From Aeromicrobium choanae (lineage in GTDB: Bacteria; Actinomycetota; Actinomycetes; Propionibacteriales; Nocardioidaceae): 64,000 nt of DNA. Position numbers and translations under genes: made by a program. Below are positions 7,644 to 15,558 of this stretch, in pieces. Under the pieces are notes generated by a model. The model did not search any database and was not told the DNA's origin. It saw only the letters and a list, made by a program, of their open reading frames with translations. Within the stretch, counting starts at the first letter, position 1, and each line of letters begins with the position of its first letter. The stretch lies in contig NZ_LT796768.1 in assembly GCF_900167475.1 (NCBI RefSeq), positions 2,666,001 through 2,730,000 of the forward strand, given 5' to 3'.

Positions 7644-9260
7644 ATGCGAACTCGGCGTTCAGCCCTCGCAGGTGTCGCCCTCGCCGCAGTTGCCAGCCTC
7701 ACCCTGGCGGCCTGCTCGAGTGGTGGCGACGACGACAACGGCGGTTCGGATTCGACCGATGCGGTCATCACCGCGTACAGCACCGAGCCCCAGAACCCGC
7801 TGGTCACGACCAACACGAACGAGGTCGGTGGCGGCAACATCATCGACCTGATCTACGCGGGCCTGGTCTCGTACAAGGCTGACGGCTCCCAGGAGCTCGA
7901 GGTCGCCGAGTCGATCGAGTCCGAGGACAACAAGGTCTGGACGATCAAGCTCAAGGACTGGCAGTTCACCGACGGCACCCCGGTCACGGCCGAGTCGTTC
8001 GTCAAGGCGTGGAACTACGGTGCCGCGGCCGAGAACGCCCAGCTCTCCTCCTACTTCTACTACCCGATCGAGGGCACCGACGACGAGGGCATCATCCTCG
8101 ACAAGGGCTCCGAGATGTCGGGTCTGAAGGTCGTCGACGAGAAGACCTTCGAGGTCACGCTCAAGAACCCCGAGGCGCTCTTCCCGCTGCGTCTGGGCTA
8201 CTCGGCCTACTTCCCGCTGCCCGAGGCCGCGTTCGCCGACATCGCGGCGTTCGGCAAGGCCCCGATCGGCAACGGCCCCTACAAGCTCGACTCGTGGGAG
8301 AACAACGTCGAGGCCGTCATGTCCCCGAACGAGGACTACGACGGAAACCGCCCCGCCAAGAACGGCGGCGTGACGTTCAAGTTCTACACGAACCCGGACT
8401 CGGCCTACTCCGACGTCCAGGCGGGCAACCTCGACGTGCTCGACCAGGCTCCGCCGAGCGCCCTCACGACGTTCAAGACCGACGACTCGGTCCAGGCGTT
8501 CGAGGCGGCCGGCACGGTCAACAGCACGATCACGATCCCCGAGTCGCTGGATCACTTCTCCGGTGAAGAGGGCAACCTGCGTCGCCAGGCCCTGAGCCGT
8601 GCGATCAACCGCAAGGAGATCACGGACAAGATCTTCGACGGCACCCGTTCGCCGGCGAAGGAGTTCAGCTCCGAGCTGATGCCCGAGTACACCGAGGACA
8701 TCCCCGGTGCCGAGGTCCTGGAGTTTGACGCCGACGAGGCCAAGAAGCTCTGGTCCGAGGCCGACGCCATCGCCCCGTGGTCGGGCAAGTTCGTCATCGC
8801 GTACAACGGTGACGGACCCGGCAACAAGGAGTGGGTCGAGGCGCTGACCAACCAGCTCAAGAACAACCTCGGCATCGACGCCCAGCCCAAGGCCTACGCC
8901 ACGTTCGCCGAGCTGCGCACGAAGGTCACCGATCGCACGATCGGCACCGCGTTCCGTACCGGTTGGCAGCCCGACTACCCGTCGGTCTACAACTACCTCG
9001 GTCCGATCTTCGGCACGGGCGCCGGCTCGAACGACGGTGACTACACCAACAAGGAGTTCGACAAGCTCCTGTCCGACGCGCTGAGCGCCGAGGGCGACGA
9101 GCAGGCCAAGCTGCTGGCTGATGCCCAGGCCATCCTCATGGAGGAGCTCCCGGCTCTCCCGCTCTGGAACACCAACGTCGCGGCTGTCGCGGCCACGGGT
9201 GTCGAGAACGTGGAGTTCAACTGGCAGAACAAGCCGGAATACCAGAACATCACCAAGTGA
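7644..9260 (+). CDS. ABC transporter substrate-binding lipoprotein, family 5 (peptide type)
   Basis: An extracytoplasmic binding protein for a peptide/nickel-class importer. The 538-residue precursor has an n-region with three arginines, a hydrophobic core and a lipobox LAAC with the lipidated cysteine at residue 24, followed by a Ser/Gly/Asp linker. The mature part has OppA/DppA family features: a WTIKLKDWQFTDGTPVTAESFVKAW-like region and the ALSRAINRKEITDKIF segment. Peptides are the family's commonest ligands, but the true substrate is not deducible. AGGAGG sits before the ATG. It heads an operon-like run with two permeases and a fused ATPase. A hairpin after the stop probably lowers expression of the downstream genes relative to it. 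Confidence 0.93.
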   Translation: MRTRRSALAGVALAAVASLTLAACSSGGDDDNGGSDSTDAVITAYSTEPQNPLVTTNTNEVGGGNIIDLIYAGLVSYKADGSQELEVAESIESEDNKVWTIKLKDWQFTDGTPVTAESFVKAWNYGAAAENAQLSSYFYYPIEGTDDEGIILDKGSEMSGLKVVDEKTFEVTLKNPEALFPLRLGYSAYFPLPEAAFADIAAFGKAPIGNGPYKLDSWENNVEAVMSPNEDYDGNRPAKNGGVTFKFYTNPDSAYSDVQAGNLDVLDQAPPSALTTFKTDDSVQAFEAAGTVNSTITIPESLDHFSGEEGNLRRQALSRAINRKEITDKIFDGTRSPAKEFSSELMPEYTEDIPGAEVLEFDADEAKKLWSEADAIAPWSGKFVIAYNGDGPGNKEWVEALTNQLKNNLGIDAQPKAYATFAELRTKVTDRTIGTAFRTGWQPDYPSVYNYLGPIFGTGAGSNDGDYTNKEFDKLLSDALSAEGDEQAKLLADAQAILMEELPALPLWNTNVAAVAATGVENVEFNWQNKPEYQNITK

Positions 9261-9271
9261 TGCTTCGCTGA

Positions 9272-9304
9272 TGTGGGGCGGCACCAACCCGGTGCCGCCC
9301 CACA
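9272..9304 (+). terminator. Hairpin between binding-protein and permease genes
   Basis: A perfect 14-bp stem (9272-9285 with 9291-9304) and a 5-base loop lie 11 bases after the binding-protein stop. No T-run follows. Such hairpins often cause partial termination or mRNA 3'-end protection, giving excess binding protein over membrane components. Confidence 0.7.
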
Positions 9305-9404
9305 CTCATGACCGAAGGCGACCCGACACCGCGCTCGACCCGCGGCCCGAAGGTACGCTTAATCGATGCACGGGACGACCCTCGTGCTGCGGAGGTTCCT
9401 AACT

Positions 9405-10331
9405 ATGTGGTGGTACATCGGCCGGCGGATCCTGCAGGCCATCCCAGTCCTCTTGGGCTCCACGCTGCTCATCTACGCCATGGTCTTCGCCATGCCCGGC
9501 GACCCGATCGTCGCGCTGTTCGGCGAGAAGCCCGTCTCCGACGCGGTCCGCATGGAGATCGAGCAGCAGTACAACCTCGACAAGCCGTTCCTGGTGCAGT
9601 GGCTGCTCTTCCTGGGCAACGCGGCGCAGGGTGACCTGGGCGTCTCGTTCTCGGGCCGCCCCGTCAGCGAGCTGCTCGCGGAGACCATCCCGGTCACGTT
9701 CAAGCTCGCGTTCATGGCGCTGATCATCGAGGGCGTCCTGGGCATCGCTGCCGGCTTCTTCGCCGGCCTCAAGCGCGGCAAGCTCTTCGACTCGACGATG
9801 CTGGTGACCTCGCTGCTGGTCATCGCGGTCCCGATCTTCGTCTTCGGCTTCACGATGCAGCTGATCTTCGGCGTCAAGCTGGGGTGGGCACCGGTCACGG
9901 TCGGCGGCGACGCCAGCTGGGACCGCCTCATCATCCCGGCCTTCGTCCTGGGCCTGGTGTCGTTCGCCTACGTCCTGCGCCTCACCCGAACCTCCGTGGT
10001 GGAGAACCTCACCGCCGACCACGTGCGCACCGCGCGGGCGAAGGGCCTCACCGACGGGCAGGTCAACCGGCGCCACGTGCTGCGCAACTCGCTGATCCCC
10101 GTCGTGACCTACCTCGGTGCCGACCTGGGCACCCTGATGGCCGGGGCCATCGTGACCGAGGGCATCTTCAACATCCCCGGTCTGGGCAACCTGGCCTTCC
10201 GCGCCATCCAGCAGAAGGAGGGCCCCACGATCGTCTCGGTCGTCACGGTGATGGTCCTCATCTACATCGTCATGAGCCTGATCGTCGATCTCCTCTATGC
10301 CTGGCTCGACCCGAGGATCCGCTATGCCTGA
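9405..10331 (+). CDS. ABC transporter permease, OppB/DppB type
   Basis: The first membrane subunit of the importer: 308 residues with about six transmembrane helices, the first at residues 10-30 followed by the conserved MPGDPI segment. The cytoplasmic coupling loop is visible as ARAKGLTDGQVNRRHVLRN, and GGAIVTEGIFNIPGLG-like sequence follows, as in OppB. GGAGG eight bases upstream supports ATG 9405 rather than the in-frame ATG at 9366. Its last eight bases overlap the start of the next permease, consistent with translational coupling. Confidence 0.93.
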   Translation: MWWYIGRRILQAIPVLLGSTLLIYAMVFAMPGDPIVALFGEKPVSDAVRMEIEQQYNLDKPFLVQWLLFLGNAAQGDLGVSFSGRPVSELLAETIPVTFKLAFMALIIEGVLGIAAGFFAGLKRGKLFDSTMLVTSLLVIAVPIFVFGFTMQLIFGVKLGWAPVTVGGDASWDRLIIPAFVLGLVSFAYVLRLTRTSVVENLTADHVRTARAKGLTDGQVNRRHVLRNSLIPVVTYLGADLGTLMAGAIVTEGIFNIPGLGNLAFRAIQQKEGPTIVSVVTVMVLIYIVMSLIVDLLYAWLDPRIRYA

Positions 10332-11322
10332 GTTCCCCATCGACCTCCCCCCGAAGAGCCTGCCCGGCCAGGAGCGCTTCGTCGCCCCCGTCGAGGTGAC
10401 GCCCCTCGCGGACACCGGCTCGTTCGACGACTCCCGCAGCCCCGAGAGCCAGTGGAAGCAGGCGTGGAAGCGCCTCCGGAAGAACTGGATCTTCTGGGTC
10501 TCGGTCGTCATCTTGTTCTTCGTCGTGATCGTGGTCCTGTTCCCGCAGCTGTTCACCGACATCGACCCCACGCGCGCCGACCTGAGCCGTAGCCTCGAGG
10601 GCCCCAGCGAGGGCCACATCGCCGGCTTCGACAAGCAGGGCTACGACGTGTTCGCCCGCACCATCTACGGCGCCCGCGCCTCGGTGCTGGTGGGCTTCCT
10701 GTGCACGCTCGTCGTCACGATCCCGGGCGTGATCTTCGGGGCGATGGCCGGCTTCTACGGTGGCCTGTCCGACACGTTCATCTCGCGCGTGGCCGACATC
10801 TTCTTCGCGATCCCGCTGCTGCTGGGCGCCCTGGTCGGCCTGTCGATCATCAACAACCTGTGGCCCGACCGCGGCTACTGGGGCTTCATCCTCACCGTGG
10901 TGTTCGCCCTGGCGGCGTTCGGCTGGCCCCAGGTGCTGCGCATCTCGCGCGGTGCCGTCCTGGAGGTCAAGAGCCTCGAGTTCGTCGATGCGGCGCGCGC
11001 CATCGGCAAGACCCGTCGCGCCAACCTGTGGGGCCACGTGGTGCCGAACTCGCTCGCTCCGGTGATCGTGCTGGCGACCGTGTCGCTGGGCGTCTACATC
11101 GTGGCCGAGGCCACGCTGTCGTTCCTGGGCCTGGGCCTGCCGACCAGCATCGTCTCGTGGGGCAACGACATCTCGGCCGCGCAGAACCAGGTGCGCTCCG
11201 GCGAGCGGCTCGGCGTGATGTTCTGGCCCGCCTCGGCGCTGGCCCTGACGTCGCTGGGATTCATCCTGCTGGGCGACGCCGTGAGCGACGCCCTCGATCC
11301 GAAGTCGAGGAACCGCGAATGA
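10324..11322 (+). CDS. ABC transporter permease, OppC/DppC type
   Basis: The second permease of the importer, 332 residues. A ~45-residue cytoplasmic N-terminus leads to the first helix (about 51-70). The rest has five more helices and the coupling loop VDAARAIGKTRRANLWGHVVPN, followed by AEATLSFLGLGLP, both characteristic of OppC. The start overlaps the OppB-like gene by eight bases. The ATGA at its end overlaps the start of the ATPase gene. It lacks any sign of truncation. Confidence 0.93.
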   Translation: MPEFPIDLPPKSLPGQERFVAPVEVTPLADTGSFDDSRSPESQWKQAWKRLRKNWIFWVSVVILFFVVIVVLFPQLFTDIDPTRADLSRSLEGPSEGHIAGFDKQGYDVFARTIYGARASVLVGFLCTLVVTIPGVIFGAMAGFYGGLSDTFISRVADIFFAIPLLLGALVGLSIINNLWPDRGYWGFILTVVFALAAFGWPQVLRISRGAVLEVKSLEFVDAARAIGKTRRANLWGHVVPNSLAPVIVLATVSLGVYIVAEATLSFLGLGLPTSIVSWGNDISAAQNQVRSGERLGVMFWPASALALTSLGFILLGDAVSDALDPKSRNRE

Positions 11323-13025
11323 ACCGCACGCCGCTGCTCGAGGTCACCGACCTGAACGTCGCGTTCCGTCAGAACAAGGAGGACATCCCCGCCGTCCGCG
11401 GTGCGAACCTCACCGTCTACCCGGGCCAGACCGTCGCGATCGTCGGTGAGTCCGGATCCGGCAAGTCCACCACCGCGCACGCCATCATCGGCCTGCTGCC
11501 GGGCACGGGCCGCGTCACGAGCGGATCGATCCTGTTCGAGGGCAAGGACATCGCGCAGTCCAACAAGAAGGACATCCTGGCGGTCCGCGGCTCGCGCATC
11601 GGCCTGGTGCCCCAGGACCCGATGAGCAACCTGAACCCGCTCGTCAAGGTCGGCAAGCAGATCGCCGAGGTCCTGGTGGCCAACGACGTGGTCAAGGGCA
11701 AGGACGTCGACCGGCGGGTCGTCGAGCTGCTCGAGGAGGCCGGCCTGCCCGACGCCGAGCAGCGCGCGCGCCAGTACCCGCACGAGTTCAGTGGCGGCAT
11801 GCGCCAGCGCGCGCTCATCGCGATGGGCCTGGCCGCCCGGCCGAAGCTGCTCATCGCCGACGAGCCCACCAGCGCGCTCGACGTGACGGTGCAGAAGCAG
11901 ATCCTGGACCACCTCGACCAGCTGACCGCTGATCTGGGCACCGCGGTGCTGCTGATCACGCACGACCTGGGCCTGGCCGCCGAGCGCGCCGACCACCTGG
12001 TCGTCATGTACAAGGGCCAGATCGTCGAGTCGGGTCCCGCCCTGGAGATCCTGCAGGACCCGCAGCACCCGTACTCCAAGCGCCTGATCTCCAGCGCCCC
12101 GTCGCTGGCCTCGCAGCGGCTGCTGTCGCAGCAGCGCGCCGAGGTCCGCGAGCAGGCCCAGGAGGTCGCCGAGGAGCTGGCCGAGGAGGTCGCCCACCTC
12201 GAGTCCGAGTTCGGCGAGGGCTCCGACATCGTGCTCGAGGCCAAGAGCCTGCGGAAGGTGTTCACCATCCCCGGCTCGGCCCCGTGGCGCAAGAACGACT
12301 TCATCGCCGTCGACGACGTGTCGTTCCGGCTGCCGCGCGGCACCACCACGGCCATCGTGGGGGAGTCCGGCTCGGGCAAGTCCACGGTCGCGCGCATGGT
12401 GCTCGACCTGCTCGAGCCCACGAGCGGCACCGTCGAGTTCGACGGGGTCGACATCTCGACCCTGCGCACCAAGAAGCAGCAGCTGGCCTTCCGCCGGCAG
12501 ATGCAGCCGGTGTTCCAGAACCCGTACGCGTCCCTCGACCCGCAGTACACGATCTTCCGGGCGATCGAGGAGCCGCTGGCCACGCACGGCATCGGCTCCA
12601 AGGCCGAGCGGGAGGCGCGGGTCCGCGACCTGCTCGAGAAGGTCTCGCTGCCGTGGACCGTCTCGCAGCGGTTCCCCAACGAGCTCTCCGGCGGCCAGCG
12701 CCAGCGCGTCGCGATCGCGCGTGCCCTGGCGCTGCAGCCCGAGGTCGTGATCCTCGACGAGGCCGTCAGCGCGCTCGACGTGCTGGTCCAGGCGCAGATC
12801 CTGTCGCTGCTGGCCGACCTGCAGGCCGAGATGGGCCTGTCGTACCTGTTCATCACCCACGACCTGGCGGTCGTGCGCCAGATCGCCGACGACGTGCTGG
12901 TGATGGAGCGGGGCAAGCTGGTCGAGCACGCCTCGGTCGACGAGGTCTACAGCAACCCCAAGCAGGCGTACACGCGCCGACTGCTCGACGCGATCCCCGG
13001 TGGGTCCATCGAGCTCTCGCGCTGA
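11319..13025 (+). CDS. Fused ABC transporter ATPase, OppD-OppF in one chain
   Basis: A single 568-residue protein carrying two complete ATPase domains that are separate OppD and OppF subunits in many bacteria. Domain 1 (about 5-260) has Walker A GESGSGKST at 43-51, signature FSGGMRQR and Walker B LLIADEPTSALD. An acidic, glutamate-rich linker (about 270-305) follows. Domain 2 has Walker A GESGSGKST at 348-356, signature LSGGQRQR and Walker B VVILDEAVSALD, where the usual proline after DE is alanine. It energises import by the two permeases. The ATGA overlap with the OppC-like gene and a strong terminator after the stop mark it as the last gene of the operon. Confidence 0.94.
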   Translation: MNRTPLLEVTDLNVAFRQNKEDIPAVRGANLTVYPGQTVAIVGESGSGKSTTAHAIIGLLPGTGRVTSGSILFEGKDIAQSNKKDILAVRGSRIGLVPQDPMSNLNPLVKVGKQIAEVLVANDVVKGKDVDRRVVELLEEAGLPDAEQRARQYPHEFSGGMRQRALIAMGLAARPKLLIADEPTSALDVTVQKQILDHLDQLTADLGTAVLLITHDLGLAAERADHLVVMYKGQIVESGPALEILQDPQHPYSKRLISSAPSLASQRLLSQQRAEVREQAQEVAEELAEEVAHLESEFGEGSDIVLEAKSLRKVFTIPGSAPWRKNDFIAVDDVSFRLPRGTTTAIVGESGSGKSTVARMVLDLLEPTSGTVEFDGVDISTLRTKKQQLAFRRQMQPVFQNPYASLDPQYTIFRAIEEPLATHGIGSKAEREARVRDLLEKVSLPWTVSQRFPNELSGGQRQRVAIARALALQPEVVILDEAVSALDVLVQAQILSLLADLQAEMGLSYLFITHDLAVVRQIADDVLVMERGKLVEHASVDEVYSNPKQAYTRRLLDAIPGGSIELSR

Positions 13026-13040
13026 TCGTTCGGACACCTC

Positions 13041-13078
13041 ACCGCGGGTGGTGGGCCTGAGGGCCTACCACCCGCGGT
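13041..13078 (+). terminator. Intrinsic terminator of the ABC transporter operon
   Basis: A perfect 12-bp stem, ACCGCGGGTGGT (13041-13052) with ACCACCCGCGGT (13067-13078), extended inward by three pairs, is followed by TTTCGTCT. It separates the transporter from the SOS mutasome cassette. Confidence 0.85.
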
Positions 13079-13103
13079 TTCGTCTCCGATCTCGGGGTTC
13101 GTG

Positions 13104-13138
13104 TTGACTCCTTCGAACAGGTGTTCGATCATGGAGGG
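13104..13138 (+). promoter_or_regulatory. SOS promoter of imuA'-imuB-dnaE2 with LexA box
   Basis: TTGACT (13104-13109) is a good -35. The sequence TCGAAC-AGGT-GTTCGA at 13113-13128 is a perfect 6-4-6 palindrome matching the actinobacterial LexA (SOS) box. GATCAT at 13127-13132 lies 17 bases from the -35 and six bases before the GTG at 13139, so the box sits between and on the promoter elements. LexA binding would block RNA polymerase, and cleavage of LexA after DNA damage would release the cassette. Confidence 0.88.
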
Positions 13139-13834
13139 GTGAGTCTCGCCGTCCCTCCTGCCGCGCTGGTCGATGACCTGCGGGCCAAGATCGGCCGGAT
13201 GCAGGGACGCCCGTCGGTGCTGTCGATGCCCACGCATCCGGCGCTGTCGGGCCTGCTGTCGCTGCAGCCCGGCGGCAGCTACGCGGTCGACTCCACCAGC
13301 CTGGCCCTGCTGCTGATGGCCGGCCCGTCCCGCGACGGCGCCTGGTGCGCGATGGTCGGCACCGACCGGATCGGCTTCGAGGCCGCCGCCGAGGTGGGGG
13401 TCGACCTCGATCGCACCGTGTGGGTGCCGGACGTGGGCGCCGACCCGGCCTCGGTGCTGGGCGCGCTGGTCGACGCGGTCGGCGTGGTGCTGGTCGACCG
13501 GGTCACGCTGCCCGAGCGCGAGGTCGCCCGGCTGAGGGCCCGGCTGCACCGGCGCCAGGGCGTCCTGGTGGCCGTGGGGGACTGGCCGCGGGCCGACGCC
13601 CGGCTGCGCCTGCGCGACACGGTCTGGGCCGGGCCCCAGGACGGGCACGGGCACCTGGTGGCGCGCCAGGCCACCGTCGAGGTCGAGCGCGGCGGTCGCG
13701 TCACGGGCTCGCGCCGGCTGTGGTTCCCCAGCCGCGAGCTGCGCGTGGCCCCGGTCGCCCTCGGCCGGTCGGTGGACCGTGACCCTCGCCTCGAGTCGGT
13801 CGCAGCAACGGACCGGTGGGGGGCGGCGGGCTGA
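13139..13834 (+). CDS. imuA': ImuA' (mycobacterial-type mutasome accessory protein)
   Basis: A 231-residue RecA-fold-like accessory factor that, with ImuB and DnaE2, does damage-induced mutagenic DNA synthesis in actinobacteria. Sequence hallmarks are the N-terminal DDLRAKIGRMQG, a LLSLQPGGSYAVDSTSL-like region in place of a working P-loop, and the VERGGRVTGSRRLWFPSREL C-terminal strand. It lacks a Walker A, as ImuA' does. The GTG at 13139 is chosen because it lies at the predicted transcription start six bases after the -10 and after the LexA box; a GGAGG one base before it is too close to act as a ribosome site. Its stop overlaps imuB by one base. Confidence 0.85.
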   Translation: MSLAVPPAALVDDLRAKIGRMQGRPSVLSMPTHPALSGLLSLQPGGSYAVDSTSLALLLMAGPSRDGAWCAMVGTDRIGFEAAAEVGVDLDRTVWVPDVGADPASVLGALVDAVGVVLVDRVTLPEREVARLRARLHRRQGVLVAVGDWPRADARLRLRDTVWAGPQDGHGHLVARQATVEVERGGRVTGSRRLWFPSRELRVAPVALGRSVDRDPRLESVAATDRWGAAG

Positions 13835-15405
13835 TGCGCACGATGGTGGTGTGGGTGCCCGACTGGCCGGCGCTCGTGCATCAGGGAGAGCTGGCCGAGG
13901 CGGCCCGCGGCGGTGGCGAGCCCTCGCCCGCGCTGGCGGTGTTCGACAAGGGCGTGGTGCTGGCCTGCACGCCCGCGGCCCGCGCGCTCGGCGTGCGTCG
14001 GGGGATGCGCCGACGCGACGCCCAGTCGCGCTGCCCCGACCTCGTGGTCTGCGACCACCGGCCCGAGGCGGACGCCCGCGCCTTCGAGCAGGTGGTCACC
14101 ACGCTGGAGGAGCTCAGCCCGGGCGTGGCGCCCCTGCGGCCGGGACTGTGCGCGCTGTCGGTGCCCGAGCGGTACTACGGCGGTGAGCCCGAGGCGGTCG
14201 CGGTGATGGCCGAGCACCTCGTCGGCCTCGGGGTGTGGGACGTGCGCTTCGGCATCGCCGACGGCGTCTTCGTCGCCGAGCTGGCCGCACGCCGGGCCCC
14301 GGCGCAGGACAGCGTGATCGTGGCGCCGGGCGGCAACGTCGACTTCCTGCGCGACCTGCCGGTGGAGGTGCTGGAGGTGCCGGCCCCCGCGGGCCCGGCC
14401 GCGCCCGGCCTCGACCTCGTCACGGTGCTGCGCCGGCTGGGGATCCGCCGGGTCGGGGAGTTCGCGGCCCTGCCCGCTCCCGACGTGCTGGCCCGCTTCG
14501 GCGCCCACGGAGCCCTGATGCACCGCTGGTCCCGGGGCGAGGAGGTGCGCCGCATCTCGCGGCGCACCCCGCCGCCCGAGCTGGTGGCGTCGGTGGCCTT
14601 CGAGCCGGCGCTGGAGCGCGCCGATGCGGTGGTCTTCAGTGCCCGGCAGACCGTGGAGGACTTCGTCCGCCGGCTCGACGCGGCCGGCCTGGTCTGCTCC
14701 ACCCTGCGGATCGAGGTGGACGCCGAGGTGGCGGGGGAGCCCCGGGTGTCCAGCCGGCTGTGGCGCCATCCGCGGTGGTTCGGATCGGTCGACGTGCTCG
14801 ACCGCGTGCGGTGGCAGCTGTCCGCCGCCCCTCCGGGTGGGCCGGTCGTGGCGGTGCGCTGCGTCCCTGTCGAGGTCGAGCCCCTCGGGAAGCACGCCGA
14901 GAGCCTGTTCGGGGGCGGACCCGACGACCAGGTGGAGCGCTCGGTGGCGCGCGTCCAGGCGCTGGTGGGCCCCGAGGGGGTCCGCTCGGTCGGGGTGCAG
15001 GGCGGCCGGGGACCGTCCGACCGCCGGCTGTCGGCCGCGTGGGGCGAGCGTCCGGTCGCCCAGCGGCCCCGCGACCGGCCGTGGCCGGGCAGCGTGCCGC
15101 CGCCGGCGCCCGCCACGGTGTTCGCCGAGCCCGCGCCCGCGCAGGTGGTGGGCGCCGAGGGGATGCCGGTCAGCGTCAGCGGGCGGGGGGCGCTGTCCGG
15201 ACGTCCGGCGCGCTTCCGGGCCGGCGTCGACGCCGCCTGGCAGCCCGTGGCGGCCTGGGCCGGGCCGTGGCCCGTCGACGAGCACTGGTGGGACGAGGCC
15301 GCCGCCCGGCGCGTCGCCCGCTTCCAGGTCGTCGGCGTCGACGGCAGCGCCTGGCTCATGGTCGTCGAGAACGGCCACTGGTGGACCGAGGCCCGCTATG
15401 ACTGA
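13834..15405 (+). CDS. imuB: ImuB, catalytically inactive Y-family polymerase homologue
   Basis: A 523-residue Y-family relative that bridges the beta clamp, ImuA' and DnaE2 in the mutasome. Residues 1-~330 keep the Y-family layout, including the helix-hairpin-helix region (LRRLGIRRVGEFAALP), but the catalytic pair found in active enzymes as SIDE is here SVPE (ALSVPERYYGG), so it should not polymerise. The C-terminal third is Pro/Arg-rich and ends in a tryptophan-rich ENGHWWTEARYD stretch that is typical of actinobacterial ImuB. TGATG couples it to imuA'. An in-frame GTG at 13816 is an alternative start inside imuA'. Confidence 0.9.
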   Translation: MRTMVVWVPDWPALVHQGELAEAARGGGEPSPALAVFDKGVVLACTPAARALGVRRGMRRRDAQSRCPDLVVCDHRPEADARAFEQVVTTLEELSPGVAPLRPGLCALSVPERYYGGEPEAVAVMAEHLVGLGVWDVRFGIADGVFVAELAARRAPAQDSVIVAPGGNVDFLRDLPVEVLEVPAPAGPAAPGLDLVTVLRRLGIRRVGEFAALPAPDVLARFGAHGALMHRWSRGEEVRRISRRTPPPELVASVAFEPALERADAVVFSARQTVEDFVRRLDAAGLVCSTLRIEVDAEVAGEPRVSSRLWRHPRWFGSVDVLDRVRWQLSAAPPGGPVVAVRCVPVEVEPLGKHAESLFGGGPDDQVERSVARVQALVGPEGVRSVGVQGGRGPSDRRLSAAWGERPVAQRPRDRPWPGSVPPPAPATVFAEPAPAQVVGAEGMPVSVSGRGALSGRPARFRAGVDAAWQPVAAWAGPWPVDEHWWDEAAARRVARFQVVGVDGSAWLMVVENGHWWTEARYD

Positions 15406-15444
15406 CCGGGTCGGCGGTGGGCTCGCGGGAGGGTCGGGAGCGGT

Positions 15445-15544
15445 GGTTTCGATACGCGGCTCCTTCGTCGCCTGCTACTCAACCACCGGGCGCGCTGCCG
15501 GTGATCGAGTGACGGCGAGCGCAGCGAGACGTCGTATCGAGATC
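15445..15544. repeat. Palindromic intergenic repeat element, copy 1
   Basis: A roughly 100-base imperfect palindrome sits in the gap between imuB and dnaE2. The left arm runs from TTTCGATACGCGGC to CTACTCAACCACCGG and the right arm from CCGGTGATCGAGTG to CGTATCGAGATC; the arms are largely complementary. The same left and right arms flank the tandem array at 19853-20239, and the TATCGAGATC end recurs near 45721, so this is a dispersed REP-like family. Confidence 0.75.
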
Positions 15545-15558
15545 ATGGTGGTCCACTG

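Noticed and set aside
13121..13138. An earlier start of imuA' at GTG 13121
   Set aside because: It would place the start codon within the LexA box and before the predicted transcription start.
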